In this document: positions 44,456 through 53,640 of the stretch, one piece after another
Layout: every line of letters begins with the position of its first letter
Position numbering within the stretch: the first letter of the stretch is position 1
Origin: DASYKS01 sp031404815
GTDB lineage: Bacteria > Acidobacteriota > Thermoanaerobaculia > Multivoradales > UBA5704
Reading direction: 5' to 3'
Length of the DNA: 64,000 nucleotides
Assembly: GCA_031404815.1 (NCBI GenBank)
Contig: JANNIH010000019.1
Coordinates: forward strand, 62,001 to 126,000
Translations under genes and position numbers: made by a program
Notes under the pieces: model-generated
The model's input: the letters and a program-made list of their open reading frames with translations, nothing else
The model's database searches: none
What the model was told of the DNA's origin: nothing

Positions 44456-46555
44456 TCAGCTACCGCTCGGTCGCGTAAACAGCGTTTCACGTTCGAGCAG
44501 CGGCCGCGTGGTCGCATCGGCCCGCTCCCAGGCGCGGCGGACGTGTCGGTCGCGCTCCGGCTCGTTCAGCAGCACCGCGACCTCCGCCCGTTTGAACAGC
44601 GCCATCGGCAGGTCGGGGTGTTTTGTGCCCAAGCGGCCGATCGCCCGGTCGAGCGCGTCGCGCGCCTCGGCGAAACGGCGGGCTGAAAGGTAACAGACGC
44701 CCATCGCCAAATCGTGGGCGAAACGGTCGCCTAGAAGCGGGCGGGCGCGTTCGAACGCGGTCAAGGCACCCGGAGTGTCGGCCAACGCCATGCGCAAAAG
44801 CCCCAGGCGGGCGAGCTCTTGGCCCGGCGCGCTCTTCTTTTCGATCACCCGTTCGAGCAGGCGTGCGGCTTCCGGGGCGTTCCCCTCGTGCTCGTGGATC
44901 GTCGCCAGCCCTTCGAGCGCCGCGAGGCGATCCGGGTCGGCGGCGAGCACGCTCGCGAGCAGCGTTGCCGCTTTGGACTCATGACCGAACCGGAGGAGGT
45001 GGAGCCCTTCGTAGGTGCGCAGGTCGAGCGAATCGGGGCGAAGACGCCGGGCGGCCGCGAACTGCCCGGCGGCTCTCGATTCTTTCCCGAGGATCGACCA
45101 AGCGACCGCGAGGCGCAGGCGGACCGTCGCGTTGTTCGGATCTTTTACCGCCACCCGTTCGAGCGGCGGAATCGCGCCGGCATAATCGTCGCGGACGAAC
45201 CGCGCGGAGCCGAGGTCGAGATCGCGAAACAGAGCGGTCCGGTCCTTCGGGTTCGGCGCGTCGGCGCGCAGGGCGGTGGGCGATTCGCTCGCCGCCACAT
45301 AGCCGAGGCTCGCGAGGCGCTTCTTGTCTTCGTCCGAGAGTGCGGCGTCGGAGGCCGTCGCGGTGAGCGGCAGCTTGGCGAGATAGTCCGAGAGGGCGGC
45401 GCGGACCTCGCGTTTCGGTTCGGTTCGGCTTCCCAGATCGTTCCGCTCGTGCGGGTCGGCCACGAGATCGTAGACCTCGGTGACACCTGAGCGGATCACT
45501 TTGATCCGGTTCTCGACCGCCATCGCCTGCGGCTGCCAGCCGTAATCGAGAAACGGCATCATCGCCTCGCCGAGCACGATCTCCGGCCGGGGCGTCACGA
45601 GGCTCGCGTCTGCGCCCGTCGAAGCGAGCCCGGCCCAGCCGAGGATCGTGTCGAAAACGCGGCGGGTGGACACCGGCTCGTCGCGCAGCCCGGCCGCGAG
45701 GGTGCCACCGGCGATCACCAGCGGCACCCGCATCGTCCCCTGGTAGAGCAGATGGCCGTGGAACTGTTCGCCATGCTCGCCCCGTCCCTCGCCATGGTCG
45801 CCGACCACGATCGCCCGCCAGCCGGTCGCGGCGGATCGGGCCTCGAAGGCTGCCAGCAGCCGGCCGAGCTGCCCGTCCATCGCGGCGATCTCGCCGAGGT
45901 AGGGGTCTTTCGGATAGCGCGAGCGAAACGGCTCCGGTGGCTCGTACGGGTCGTGTGGATCGTAATAGTGCACCCAGAGGAATACCGGCCGGCCGGCCGC
46001 CGGGCCGTTGCTCGCCAGGAGCGCGATTGCCCGATCGGTCGTGGCCTTAGCGGAGCGTTCGGCTTTCCCGGCCCCGAAGTCATCGTCGTAGGTCTCGAAC
46101 CCGGGGGCCAGCCCGAACGTCTTGGCGAGCGGAAAACCGGAGACGAACGCCGCCGTGCGATAGCCGGCGCCCGCGAGCCGCGCGGCGAGCGGCTCGGGCA
46201 AAGCGGGCTCCGAGCGGAGCGTTCGGCCGTTCTCACGCACGCCGTGATCCCTCGGGTAGAGGCCGGTGAGGATCGAGGCGTGCGCCGGGAAGGTCTGCGG
46301 CGCGGTCGTGTACGCCTGGGAGAAGCAAAGCCCGCGTGCGGCGAGCGCGTCCAAGCTCGGGGTGGGAGAGGGCACGGCTCTCGACTCGTAACCGACCGCG
46401 TCGGCGCGGGTGGTGTCGAGCGTGACCAGCAAGATTGACGGCGGCGCGGCCGGCGGCTCGGCATGCCCTTCCGACGGCGCCCCCCGAGAGCAGCCCAAGG
46501 GAGCCATAAGCGCCAGGGGCACGAGCCAGAGGAGCGGTGTCGCGCGTCGTCTCAT
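44456..46555 (-). CDS. sulfatase-like lipoprotein with C-terminal TPRs
   Basis: A 699-residue protein: lipoprotein-like signal (MRRRATPLLWLVPLALMAP, Cys22), alkaline-phosphatase-superfamily sulfatase domain (about 38-400) and TPR domain (about 450-690). Metal ligands are visible in LLVTLDTTRADAVG, YYDPHDPY and VVGDHGEGRGEHGE. The position of the modified Cys/Ser (CxPxR) is occupied by Thr (APQTFPAHASILTG), so no formylglycine can form; the enzyme more likely acts as a phospho- or phosphonate-type hydrolase using Thr, or has another substrate. The TPRs suggest a protein partner. Divergent from the LD-carboxypeptidase gene. Confidence 0.85.
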   Translation of the reverse strand: MRRRATPLLWLVPLALMAPLGCSRGAPSEGHAEPPAAPPSILLVTLDTTRADAVGYESRAVPSPTPSLDALAARGLCFSQAYTTAPQTFPAHASILTGLYPRDHGVRENGRTLRSEPALPEPLAARLAGAGYRTAAFVSGFPLAKTFGLAPGFETYDDDFGAGKAERSAKATTDRAIALLASNGPAAGRPVFLWVHYYDPHDPYEPPEPFRSRYPKDPYLGEIAAMDGQLGRLLAAFEARSAATGWRAIVVGDHGEGRGEHGEQFHGHLLYQGTMRVPLVIAGGTLAAGLRDEPVSTRRVFDTILGWAGLASTGADASLVTPRPEIVLGEAMMPFLDYGWQPQAMAVENRIKVIRSGVTEVYDLVADPHERNDLGSRTEPKREVRAALSDYLAKLPLTATASDAALSDEDKKRLASLGYVAASESPTALRADAPNPKDRTALFRDLDLGSARFVRDDYAGAIPPLERVAVKDPNNATVRLRLAVAWSILGKESRAAGQFAAARRLRPDSLDLRTYEGLHLLRFGHESKAATLLASVLAADPDRLAALEGLATIHEHEGNAPEAARLLERVIEKKSAPGQELARLGLLRMALADTPGALTAFERARPLLGDRFAHDLAMGVCYLSARRFAEARDALDRAIGRLGTKHPDLPMALFKRAEVAVLLNEPERDRHVRRAWERADATTRPLLERETLFTRPSGS

Positions 46556-46670
46556 GTCCAGGATCCTAAGTCTCGGCTTCCAGTATATGGCTCCGATAGG
46601 GCACTAGAATGCGCGGACGAACCCTTTCCTTCCGAGCCGTACGCCGATCCAGAAAGGACCCGGACTCCTT

Positions 46671-47720
46671 ATGATCAGTCGCCGAGATTTCGCCGGCCTC
46701 CTCGCCGCTCTGCCGCTCTCCGGACTCGCCACCCCCGCCGCGGCCGCTCCCGCCACCACCGCGGGCATCAAACCGACGATCAAACCGCCCAAGCTCTCTC
46801 CCGGCGACACGGTCGGCATGATCCTCCCCGCGACGCTCGAATTCACCCCCAGCCTGATCGACTTAGGGGTCGAGCAGCTCGAAGCGATCGGCTGGCAGGT
46901 GAAGCTCGGCGCGCATGCGCGCGATCGCCATGGTTCGTTCGCCGGCACCGACCGGAACCGCGCTGCGGACGTGAACGCGATGTTTGCCGACCCATCGGTC
47001 AAAGGGATCATCTGCTACGCGGGGGGGTGGGGAACGCCGCGTATTCTGCCGCTGCTCGACTACGCGATGATCGCCAAGAACCCGAAGGTGCTGGTCGGCT
47101 ACAGCGACATCACCGCGCTGCTGAACGCGATCCGCCAGGAGACCGGGCTGGTCACCTTCCACGGTCCGGTCGCGGCCTCGAATCTGCGCCCCTATTCGCT
47201 CGATCACCTCCGCCGCGCGGTGATGTCCACCGAGCCGCTCGGGCTGCTGGCGAACCCGGAAAAAGACGACGACGAGCTGGTGCCGCGCACGTTCCGCCTG
47301 AGGAAGATCCGCGGCGGTCGCGCCCGCGGTCGGCTGGTGGGCGGCAACCTGACGCTCTTTTCGGCCCTCCAGGGGACGCCCTGGCAGATCGACACCCGCG
47401 GCGCGATCGTCCTGCTCGAAGACATCCACGAAGCGCCCTACCGGGTCGATCGGATGCTCACCCAGCTCGTCCAAGGGGGGGCGTTCGCGCACGCCGCGGC
47501 GGTCGTCTTCGGCTACTGCACGGATTGCGACGCGGACGGCCCCGCCTCGTTCAGCCTCGAAGAGATCCTCGACGACCATCTCGCCGCATTAGGGATTCCC
47601 GTCCTCACCGGCCTCGCCTTCGGACACCTGCCCAAGATGCTCACCCTGCCCCTCGGTCTGGAGGCGGATCTGGACGTCGACGCCGGGACGATCTCGATTG
47701 CGGAGGCGGCGGTGGTGTGA
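46671..47720 (+). CDS. LD-carboxypeptidase (peptidase S66), Tat-exported
   Basis: A 349-residue protein beginning MISRRDFAGLLAALPLSGLA, a twin-arginine-type signal (SRRDF). The S66 domain has GDTVGMILPAT, IICYAGGWGTPRILPLLDY, nucleophile Ser in LVGYSDITALL, catalytic Glu in VLLEDIHEAPYRVDRML and His in AFGHLPKM. Cleaves the LD bond between meso-diaminopimelate and D-Ala in muropeptides, so it serves peptidoglycan recycling or remodelling. The family member in E. coli (LdcA) is cytoplasmic; export here is a difference. Confidence 0.9.
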   Translation: MISRRDFAGLLAALPLSGLATPAAAAPATTAGIKPTIKPPKLSPGDTVGMILPATLEFTPSLIDLGVEQLEAIGWQVKLGAHARDRHGSFAGTDRNRAADVNAMFADPSVKGIICYAGGWGTPRILPLLDYAMIAKNPKVLVGYSDITALLNAIRQETGLVTFHGPVAASNLRPYSLDHLRRAVMSTEPLGLLANPEKDDDELVPRTFRLRKIRGGRARGRLVGGNLTLFSALQGTPWQIDTRGAIVLLEDIHEAPYRVDRMLTQLVQGGAFAHAAAVVFGYCTDCDADGPASFSLEEILDDHLAALGIPVLTGLAFGHLPKMLTLPLGLEADLDVDAGTISIAEAAVV

Positions 47721-47738
47721 GGTTCAGGCAGGGTGGAG

Positions 47739-47984
47739 CTAGCCGGGTGCCCGTTTCCGAGATGAGCGCTTGGCGGTCGGCCGGGCTGTCCGCTGGGCGA
47801 GCGTGAGGAGGCCGAGAAGATCCTCGTTCACCGCTTCCGAGGTGGAAAATGCCTTGGCGACCACCGGATCGAGCAGGGCCACCGACGTCCCCTCGACCGC
47901 TTCGCGGTAGAACTTGCCGCGCTCCAGCTTCGTGAAGTCGGAGCGCTCATAGGACTCTCGCATCTCGTCCTTAGCCTTCTTCAT
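47739..47984 (-). CDS. antitoxin partner of BrnT-like toxin
   Basis: An 81-residue protein: MKKAKDEMRESYERSDFTKLERGKFYREAVEGTSVALLDPVVAKAF, a typical antitoxin from BrnT pairs (short acidic start, RGKFY motif, then an (A/T)F-type DNA-binding end), with a basic C-terminal tail (KRSSRKRAPG). It overlaps the brnT-like gene by 14 bases, toxin first. Confidence 0.8.
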   Translation of the reverse strand: MKKAKDEMRESYERSDFTKLERGKFYREAVEGTSVALLDPVVAKAFSTSEAVNEDLLGLLTLAQRTARPTAKRSSRKRAPG

Positions 47985-48243
47985 AGAGCATCCTTTCCAT
48001 CCGCGTCACACGCCGCGCGCTGATGATGCGGATCGCGCCCGGGCGATACGAGTGCGACACCGCCAGCAACCGGACCAGCCGAGACACTCCAAAGGTGAGA
48101 TAACGAGCCTCGCCGATGGAATGATCGGGGTCGGGACCCGAAGATGCGAGATCGTCGAGGAAAACCGTCGCGGCCTCGTCGAACGGTACCCCATGTTTTC
48201 GGACTTTCGCCGCGGCCTTGGCCTGGTCCCATTCGAACCTCAT
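47971..48243 (-). CDS. BrnT-family ribonuclease toxin (second locus)
   Basis: A 90-residue BrnT (DUF497) toxin: MRFEWDQAKAAAKVRKHGVPFDEAATVF, then GEARYLTFGVS, LLAVSHSYRPGAIRIISARRVTRMERMLYE. More canonical than the 4325 copy in its FEWDxxKA start and RxISARR(A/V)TxxE end. Overlaps the antitoxin gene. Confidence 0.9.
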   Translation of the reverse strand: MRFEWDQAKAAAKVRKHGVPFDEAATVFLDDLASSGPDPDHSIGEARYLTFGVSRLVRLLAVSHSYRPGAIRIISARRVTRMERMLYEEG

Positions 48244-48285
48244 CGCCGTGCGCGCTCGCAGGTTGCGAATTCTAGCTCCACTCTG

Positions 48286-48300
48286 CCCCCCCCCCCCCCC
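48286..48300. repeat. run of 15 C
   Basis: A homopolymer of 15 cytosines upstream of the DUF433 gene and after the BrnT start. Such runs slip in replication and are also prone to sequencing-length error. Confidence 0.9.
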
Positions 48301-48406
48301 GCGACCTTCGGTGCGTCGAATGCCACTGCGCTTTTTAGCGCCACGTATTTTGCCCGCGCTGTGATAGACTACTACTTAAAGACTCCGGGGAAAAAGAGCC
48401 AGCACC

Positions 48407-48604
48407 GTGAAGCGTTGGGGACCCGTCCACTGCGATCCAGAGATCCTCGAAGGCACACCTGTCTTCGTCGGGACTCGTGTGCCCTTTAAGGCCCTGATCG
48501 ACTACCTGGAAGAGGATCGGACCCTGGCCGATTTTCTGTCCGACTTCCCGACGGTCGATCGGGCGCAGGCGATCGCATCGCTTGCTAGACCCACGTATCG
48601 CTAG
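48407..48604 (+). CDS. DUF433-domain antitoxin, orphan
   Basis: A 65-residue protein starting at GTG: CDPEILEGTPVFVGTRVPFKALIDYLEEDRTLADFLSDFPTVDRAQAIASL, the complete DUF433 winged-helix domain, used by antitoxins whose partner is a PIN-like (DUF5615) toxin normally encoded immediately downstream. That partner is missing: the next gene is an unrelated membrane protein. It is probably the remains of a toxin-antitoxin locus. Confidence 0.85.
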   Translation: MKRWGPVHCDPEILEGTPVFVGTRVPFKALIDYLEEDRTLADFLSDFPTVDRAQAIASLARPTYR

Positions 48605-48662
48605 TGATACTCATCATCAAAGGCCGTACTGCTCGGCCAATGCGATCTATGCGAGGGCGAGA

Positions 48663-50390
48663 ATGCTAGCGATTTCGCTTTTTTCTTTATTGGCAAGTGG
48701 AATTGTGATTGCCTGGTTCCTGTTTTGTCGCCAAGAGCGGCGGAGACGACTATCTCCGATCGTAGCTTCAATCGCAAGAGCAGAACGGCACCTCAACTTC
48801 GCTCAGAAGCTCCCTGCTCAGTTGATCCTCACAGAGCGGATGGCAGAATGGGAAGGGGCTAGCCTGGCTGGTGCTGAAGCCACGCGCAAAGCAATAGAGA
48901 CCGAGTTTCCTGTGCCTCCTTCCCCTGGACCAAGGGACGGCCTGGAAGAGATTTTCGCTCGGTTGGCTACGACTCTTGGTGACCCGAAGCTTGCAATTGC
49001 TGTCGCAGGCGGCGAGCAGTTGGTACAGAACCTCTTCGAGATTGTAAGCCCGGAAGCTGCGGGTCACGTCGCCGATGCTACTGCAATTGTTCTTAAGGAC
49101 GGCTTGCTTCAATGTGCAATGGGTGCCGCTCAGGGAGCGATTGGACCAGCCTTGATGCAATACGTCAGTGCGCATGGCATCCTCCATGTTTTGGAGCACC
49201 ACGCTCTTTCGATGAGCGCTCTTACGCACATACCGGGGCATGCATTAGATACCTTGCACTCCGCCAGTGTAGAGCTGGCTAAAGGCTTTGCAGATGTAGC
49301 ATCTCACGTACACCAGGCTGCCTCCGAAGGCGCAACTGGGGCGCTTGGTCACGCACATGCCGGCCACGCGGTCTCTCACGCGGCCTCCCACGCCGGTCAC
49401 GCGGCTGGCGCCCTAGGAGCCCATGTGCCTTGGGTGACGATTGTACTCTCGGGGTTTCGTGAAACAAAACTTCTGATTGAAGAGAAGACGACTGCCTCAA
49501 GGGCGCTCGCGCATGTTGCGGTCGACGCTGTCGCTACCGGAGGCGGTGCGCTCGCAGGAGCTAAAGGAGGCGCATTTATAGGTGCAGCGGGTGGACCGGT
49601 TGGCGCATTGGTCGGTGGCGTTTTCGGTGCCATTCTGGGTGCACTTGGGGGACGCTATCTCGCGGAGAAGGGAAAAGGGATGAAACTTCAGTTGGTGGTG
49701 AAAGAACTGGAGGAACGAACTCGACAGGCCGAGAGTGCGCTCGGTAGCTCAGCACTCGTGTTTGCGTCAGGAGTTCGCGAATCCTGCGCGAGCGCGGCCG
49801 GTGAGTATCGAGAGTCATTGAATCGGGCGCCTGATTTCAAAGAGTTGTTGCAGCAAAATATTTTTCAAGCCGAAGCTTCCGCCAGTCTAATCGACGGGGT
49901 CCAGCAGGAGTTCCTGGCAACTGCGCAAGATGCCAAAGCTGAGCTTGAGGCAATTCGAATACCGGTTCCGAGGGTTTGGGAGAAGCTCTTAGGGTTGGAC
50001 GTTGGTTCCGAAGCAAGGCGCCTCTTGGTAGAGGCCCACGAGCGCTGCTTAGACTGGGCCTCCGAGAGGCGACGTTCTCTGCCTGCCAAGGGCGATAATC
50101 CAGCTGATATCTACCGTTCCCTCATGGTGCTTCATTGTCCGAAATCTAGCGGTAGCCACTTTCTCCGCGCTGCTGAGCGAGCGGCGGTATTTCCAAAACA
50201 ATTCATGGAAACTTTGGGTTTGTGGCTGGCGGAAGCAGCTGTGGCTTTTCAGGGAGGTGCTCTCGCCCTCCAAAGCGTTGCGACTCGCGAAATGGAACGC
50301 CATAGAGGCGAAGTCTCAAGATGGAGGAAGAGTCTCGAAGAAAAGGAGGTGGAAGTGCAGCGGGAATGCGAGGCACTTGGTCGTTCCTAG
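48663..50390 (+). CDS. unrecognised membrane protein with His-rich and glycine-zipper segments
   Basis: A 575-residue protein with a single N-terminal membrane helix (LAISLFSLLASGIVIAWFLF, residues 2-21), an Ala-rich helical region, then a His-rich stretch (about 200-260, containing GHAHAGHAVSHAASHAGHA). A glycine-zipper region (about 295-345, GAKGGAFIGAAGGPVGALVG and GAILGALGG) follows, ending GKGMKLQL, then long helical, probably coiled-coil domains to the C-terminus. Glycine zippers insert into or span membranes; His clusters may bind metal or respond to pH. Base composition and codon use are visibly less GC-rich than in its neighbours, suggesting transfer. No family recognised and no evident operon. 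The ATG at 48663 places the membrane helix at the N-terminus. Confidence 0.65.
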   Translation: MLAISLFSLLASGIVIAWFLFCRQERRRRLSPIVASIARAERHLNFAQKLPAQLILTERMAEWEGASLAGAEATRKAIETEFPVPPSPGPRDGLEEIFARLATTLGDPKLAIAVAGGEQLVQNLFEIVSPEAAGHVADATAIVLKDGLLQCAMGAAQGAIGPALMQYVSAHGILHVLEHHALSMSALTHIPGHALDTLHSASVELAKGFADVASHVHQAASEGATGALGHAHAGHAVSHAASHAGHAAGALGAHVPWVTIVLSGFRETKLLIEEKTTASRALAHVAVDAVATGGGALAGAKGGAFIGAAGGPVGALVGGVFGAILGALGGRYLAEKGKGMKLQLVVKELEERTRQAESALGSSALVFASGVRESCASAAGEYRESLNRAPDFKELLQQNIFQAEASASLIDGVQQEFLATAQDAKAELEAIRIPVPRVWEKLLGLDVGSEARRLLVEAHERCLDWASERRRSLPAKGDNPADIYRSLMVLHCPKSSGSHFLRAAERAAVFPKQFMETLGLWLAEAAVAFQGGALALQSVATREMERHRGEVSRWRKSLEEKEVEVQRECEALGRS

Positions 50391-50595
50391 GTTCGCCCGA
50401 TTTCCGCCCCCCACAACCGCCGCCCGGCATGTTATCGTCCCGGCAGTCTGATCGCTTGGCTCATTTTTCGCGCAGCTTGTCGACGTCGCTGGTCGGCTCC
50501 GTCCGTTTCCTGCCCCGGCTTGAACTCTTTGGCTCGCGGCGGGAAGTCGCGGTGCCGGGCTTCGCTTTCGGCCTTGCGCAACAGGGGGTTCCTCG

Positions 50596-53508
50596 ATGAA
50601 GAAGTTCCTCGCAGTTCTCGTCGTCCTCGCGGTCGCCTTCGGGCTCGGCTCCGCGGCCGTTTTCGCTCAACAGACCGGTACGATCGAGGGGAAAGTCACC
50701 CTGGCCGACGGCTCTGCGGTCGCCGGGGTCACGGTCGAGGCGCGCTCGGACGTGTTGCCGCAGCCGCGCACCACGACCACTTCGGCGAGCGGCGAGTATC
50801 GCCTGCCGCTGCTCCCCCCGGGCCAGTACGAGATCACCTACAAACTGGGCGACTTGGCGCCGGCCACCGAGCGGGCGTTGGTCCTCTTGCAGCAGACCAC
50901 ATTCAAAAACGTCACGCTCTCCCCCGAAGCGGTGGTCGAGGCGATCGAGGTCGTGGCCGAGGGGACGCCGACGATCGACACGACGTCTTCCGAGCTCAAG
51001 ACCGCGATCACCGACGAGACGATCGACGCGCTGCCGGTCGGCCAGGAGTACCGCGACCTGATCAAGCTGATCCCGGGCGTCCAGTACTCCGAGGACAACG
51101 TGCGCGGCCCGAGCGCGGGTGGCAGCGGTCAGGACAATGCCTATCAGTTCGATGGTGTGAACGTCGCGCTGCCGCTGTTCGGTACGCTCTCGGCCGAGCC
51201 TTCGTCGCACGACATCGACCAGATCGCGGTCGTCAAGGGGGGCGCCAACGCGGTCGATTTCAACCGCTCCGGCGGTTTCACCATCAACTCGGTGAGCAAA
51301 TCGGGCACCAACAGCTACCACGGCCAGGTGAGCTACCAGGTCCAGCCCAAGAGCACCACGAGCACGCGCGAGAAAAGCGCCAACACCTCGGTGTTCGAGG
51401 AGGACAAGGACTGGGCGACCCTCTCGGCCGGCGGCCCGGTGGTGCGCGATCGCCTGTTCTTCTACGGCTCCTACTACCGGCCGACCAGCAAGAAGGGCAA
51501 CAGCTCGAACGCCTACGGTTCGGTGCCCGATTTTGAGAGCACGCGCGACGAATATTTCGGCAAGCTGTCGTACACACCGCTGCCGAACCTTTCGCTCAAC
51601 GGCAGCTACCGCGACTCCTCGCGCGAGAACGACACCACCGCGGTGGGCGCGTTCGCAGCGGCCTCGACGGCGCTGGGTGAAGAGGCGACGCTCGGCATCG
51701 CGATCGCCGAAGGGTCGTGGATTATCAACGACAAGAGTTTCGCGAACTTCAAGTTCACCGACTTTGCGAACGAGACATCCGCGCGACCGGATACCCGGTT
51801 CGGGTTCTCCCCGACGCTCGGCCAGCGGCTCGACGTGGCGAACCTCGATACCCAAGGCTTCTTGAACGTGCCGCTGCCGATCGCCAACCAGGCGGCCTAC
51901 AATGCGTTCATCAACCCGCTCATCCAGCGCTACGGCTTCGACCGGAACGGCGTTCGCACGGGCGGCGGTCAGGTCGGCGGCGCCAGCACTGTCTCCGATA
52001 ACGATTTCTTCCGGCAGAGCTTCCAGGCCGGATGGAACCTGCTGTTCGGCCAGAAGATCACCCACGAGCTCCATCTCGGCTATCAGTATTCGAAAGACGA
52101 GGAAGATCTGCAGCGGACCAGCAACGGCTGGGGTTCGATCAGCGTTCCCGGCGGTCGCACCACGTTCAATGGCAGGCCGGTGTTTTTCGAGGCGGCGGTC
52201 GATCAGATGGGGTTGGTGGGTGCGGGCGGCGTACCGCTGATCCACTCCGAGTTCGTCTCGCACTCGGTCGAGATCAACGACCAGATCCGGCTCGACAACT
52301 GGACGTTCAACCTCGGCCTGCTGGCGAGCAACGACATCTTCTACGGCCAGGGGCTGCGGGAAACGTCAGGCAATCTCTCCGGCTTTACCCTCGCACCGGG
52401 GAAAAAGTACAAGATGTACGACATCGGTTTCGGCGAGCTGCTCCAGCCGCGGGTGGGGGCCACCTGGGCCTACAACGGCCGCGACACCCTGTTCGCGAAC
52501 TGGGCGCGTTACAACCCGGCGGCCAGCTCACTGCCGCGCGCCGCCTCGTGGGATCGCAACCTCGCGCGCACCATCCGCGCGTTCTTCGCCGCCGACGGCA
52601 CGTTCATCGGCAGCGACCCTCTCGCCGCCTCGTCGGGCAAGTTCTTCGACGACGATCTCGATCCGCGCCGGGTCGAGGAGTACCTGATCGGCACCTCGCG
52701 GCAGCTTTCGGCCAACTGGGTCGGCCGCGCCCATGCCCGCTATCGCTACGCCAACAACTTCTGGGAAGACACCAACAACGACGCCCGGATCGCGTTCGAG
52801 GCTCCGGCGGGGATCCCGCGTGAACTTTACGTGCCAAACCTCGCTGCGGTGCGCGGCGAAATCGGCGGCTCGTCCTACGTGATCGCCGAGCTCGACGGCG
52901 CGTTCTCCAAGTACTACGAGGCGAGTGTCGAGAGTGAGTATCGGAGCAGCAAGGTCTATTTCCGCGGCTCGTACGTCTGGAGCCACTACTACGGCAACTT
53001 CGACCAGGACAACACGACGACCGATAACGACCAGGCGATTTTCGTCGGCTCGTCGAACCTCGCCGACGGCGCCGGTCGCCAGCTGTGGGATAGGAAGTAC
53101 GGCAATCTGCGCGGCGACCGCCGCCACCAGCTGAAGCTTTACGGTTCCTACGACCTACCCTGGCAGGCGAGCGTCGGCGCGTTCGCGATCTACCAGTCGG
53201 GCCAGCCCTGGGAGACCTGGGATGTCGAGGTGTATCGACGGCTCACGACGAGCACCAGCGATACCAACCGCAACGCCGAACCGGCGGGTTCGCGCACCAC
53301 CGACAGCCATTATCAGATCGACCTCAACTACACCCAGAATTTTCAGGTCGGGCGCTACAACTTCCAGCTGCGCGGCGACCTGTTCAACGCCACCAACAAC
53401 CAGACCGGCTACAACATCCAGAACCAGAAAAGTCGAGCCGGCTTCGGAACCGCCCGTTCGTTCTACGACCCGAGGAGGCTCCAGGTTGGGGTGAAGTTCG
53501 AGTTCTAG
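50596..53508 (+). CDS. TonB-dependent receptor with carboxypeptidase-regulatory domain
   Basis: A 970-residue outer-membrane receptor: signal peptide (about 1-24), an N-terminal carboxypeptidase-regulatory-like beta domain (about 27-105, GTIEGKVTLADGSAVAGVTV), plug domain (about 120-235, DLIKLIPGVQYSEDNVRG ... NAVDFNRSGGFTINSVSK) and a barrel to the C-terminal Phe (KFEF). This layout (OmpA-related, 'Oar-like') is common in Acidobacteriota and Myxococcota. The substrate is unknown; no SusD-like partner is adjacent. It ends at a strong hairpin. Confidence 0.92.
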   Translation: MKKFLAVLVVLAVAFGLGSAAVFAQQTGTIEGKVTLADGSAVAGVTVEARSDVLPQPRTTTTSASGEYRLPLLPPGQYEITYKLGDLAPATERALVLLQQTTFKNVTLSPEAVVEAIEVVAEGTPTIDTTSSELKTAITDETIDALPVGQEYRDLIKLIPGVQYSEDNVRGPSAGGSGQDNAYQFDGVNVALPLFGTLSAEPSSHDIDQIAVVKGGANAVDFNRSGGFTINSVSKSGTNSYHGQVSYQVQPKSTTSTREKSANTSVFEEDKDWATLSAGGPVVRDRLFFYGSYYRPTSKKGNSSNAYGSVPDFESTRDEYFGKLSYTPLPNLSLNGSYRDSSRENDTTAVGAFAAASTALGEEATLGIAIAEGSWIINDKSFANFKFTDFANETSARPDTRFGFSPTLGQRLDVANLDTQGFLNVPLPIANQAAYNAFINPLIQRYGFDRNGVRTGGGQVGGASTVSDNDFFRQSFQAGWNLLFGQKITHELHLGYQYSKDEEDLQRTSNGWGSISVPGGRTTFNGRPVFFEAAVDQMGLVGAGGVPLIHSEFVSHSVEINDQIRLDNWTFNLGLLASNDIFYGQGLRETSGNLSGFTLAPGKKYKMYDIGFGELLQPRVGATWAYNGRDTLFANWARYNPAASSLPRAASWDRNLARTIRAFFAADGTFIGSDPLAASSGKFFDDDLDPRRVEEYLIGTSRQLSANWVGRAHARYRYANNFWEDTNNDARIAFEAPAGIPRELYVPNLAAVRGEIGGSSYVIAELDGAFSKYYEASVESEYRSSKVYFRGSYVWSHYYGNFDQDNTTTDNDQAIFVGSSNLADGAGRQLWDRKYGNLRGDRRHQLKLYGSYDLPWQASVGAFAIYQSGQPWETWDVEVYRRLTTSTSDTNRNAEPAGSRTTDSHYQIDLNYTQNFQVGRYNFQLRGDLFNATNNQTGYNIQNQKSRAGFGTARSFYDPRRLQVGVKFEF

Positions 53509-53527
53509 ATCGCGGCTCCACGACGTG

Positions 53528-53568
53528 AACAACGGCGCCCCGGCCTAGACGGCCGCGGCGCCGTTGTT
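53528..53568 (+). terminator. strong hairpin after the TonB receptor
   Basis: AACAACGGCGCC (53528-53539) and GGCGCCGTTGTT (53557-53568) pair over 12 bases, and CGGCC/GGCCG inside the loop adds five more after a C-C mismatch. It lies 20 bp after the receptor stop; the A-rich left and T-rich right ends make it a convincing intrinsic terminator working in both directions. Confidence 0.8.
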
Positions 53569-53626
53569 GCGTTGGAGCTCAAGGGCGCTGTCAGAATTAG
53601 GCACTCCGGCGTGGCAAATCCAGACG

Positions 53627-53632
53627 TATACT
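53627..53632 (+). promoter_or_regulatory. candidate -10 box of the DUF4143 gene
   Basis: TATACT lies eight bases before the ATG at 53641. No clear -35 box or ribosome binding site is visible, so the transcript may be leaderless. Confidence 0.3.
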
Positions 53633-53640
53633 GTCCGATT

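Noticed and set aside
46463..47806. 447-codon plus-strand frame around the LD-carboxypeptidase
   Set aside because: Arg/Pro-rich shadow of the S66 gene, whose motifs are all in the other frame.
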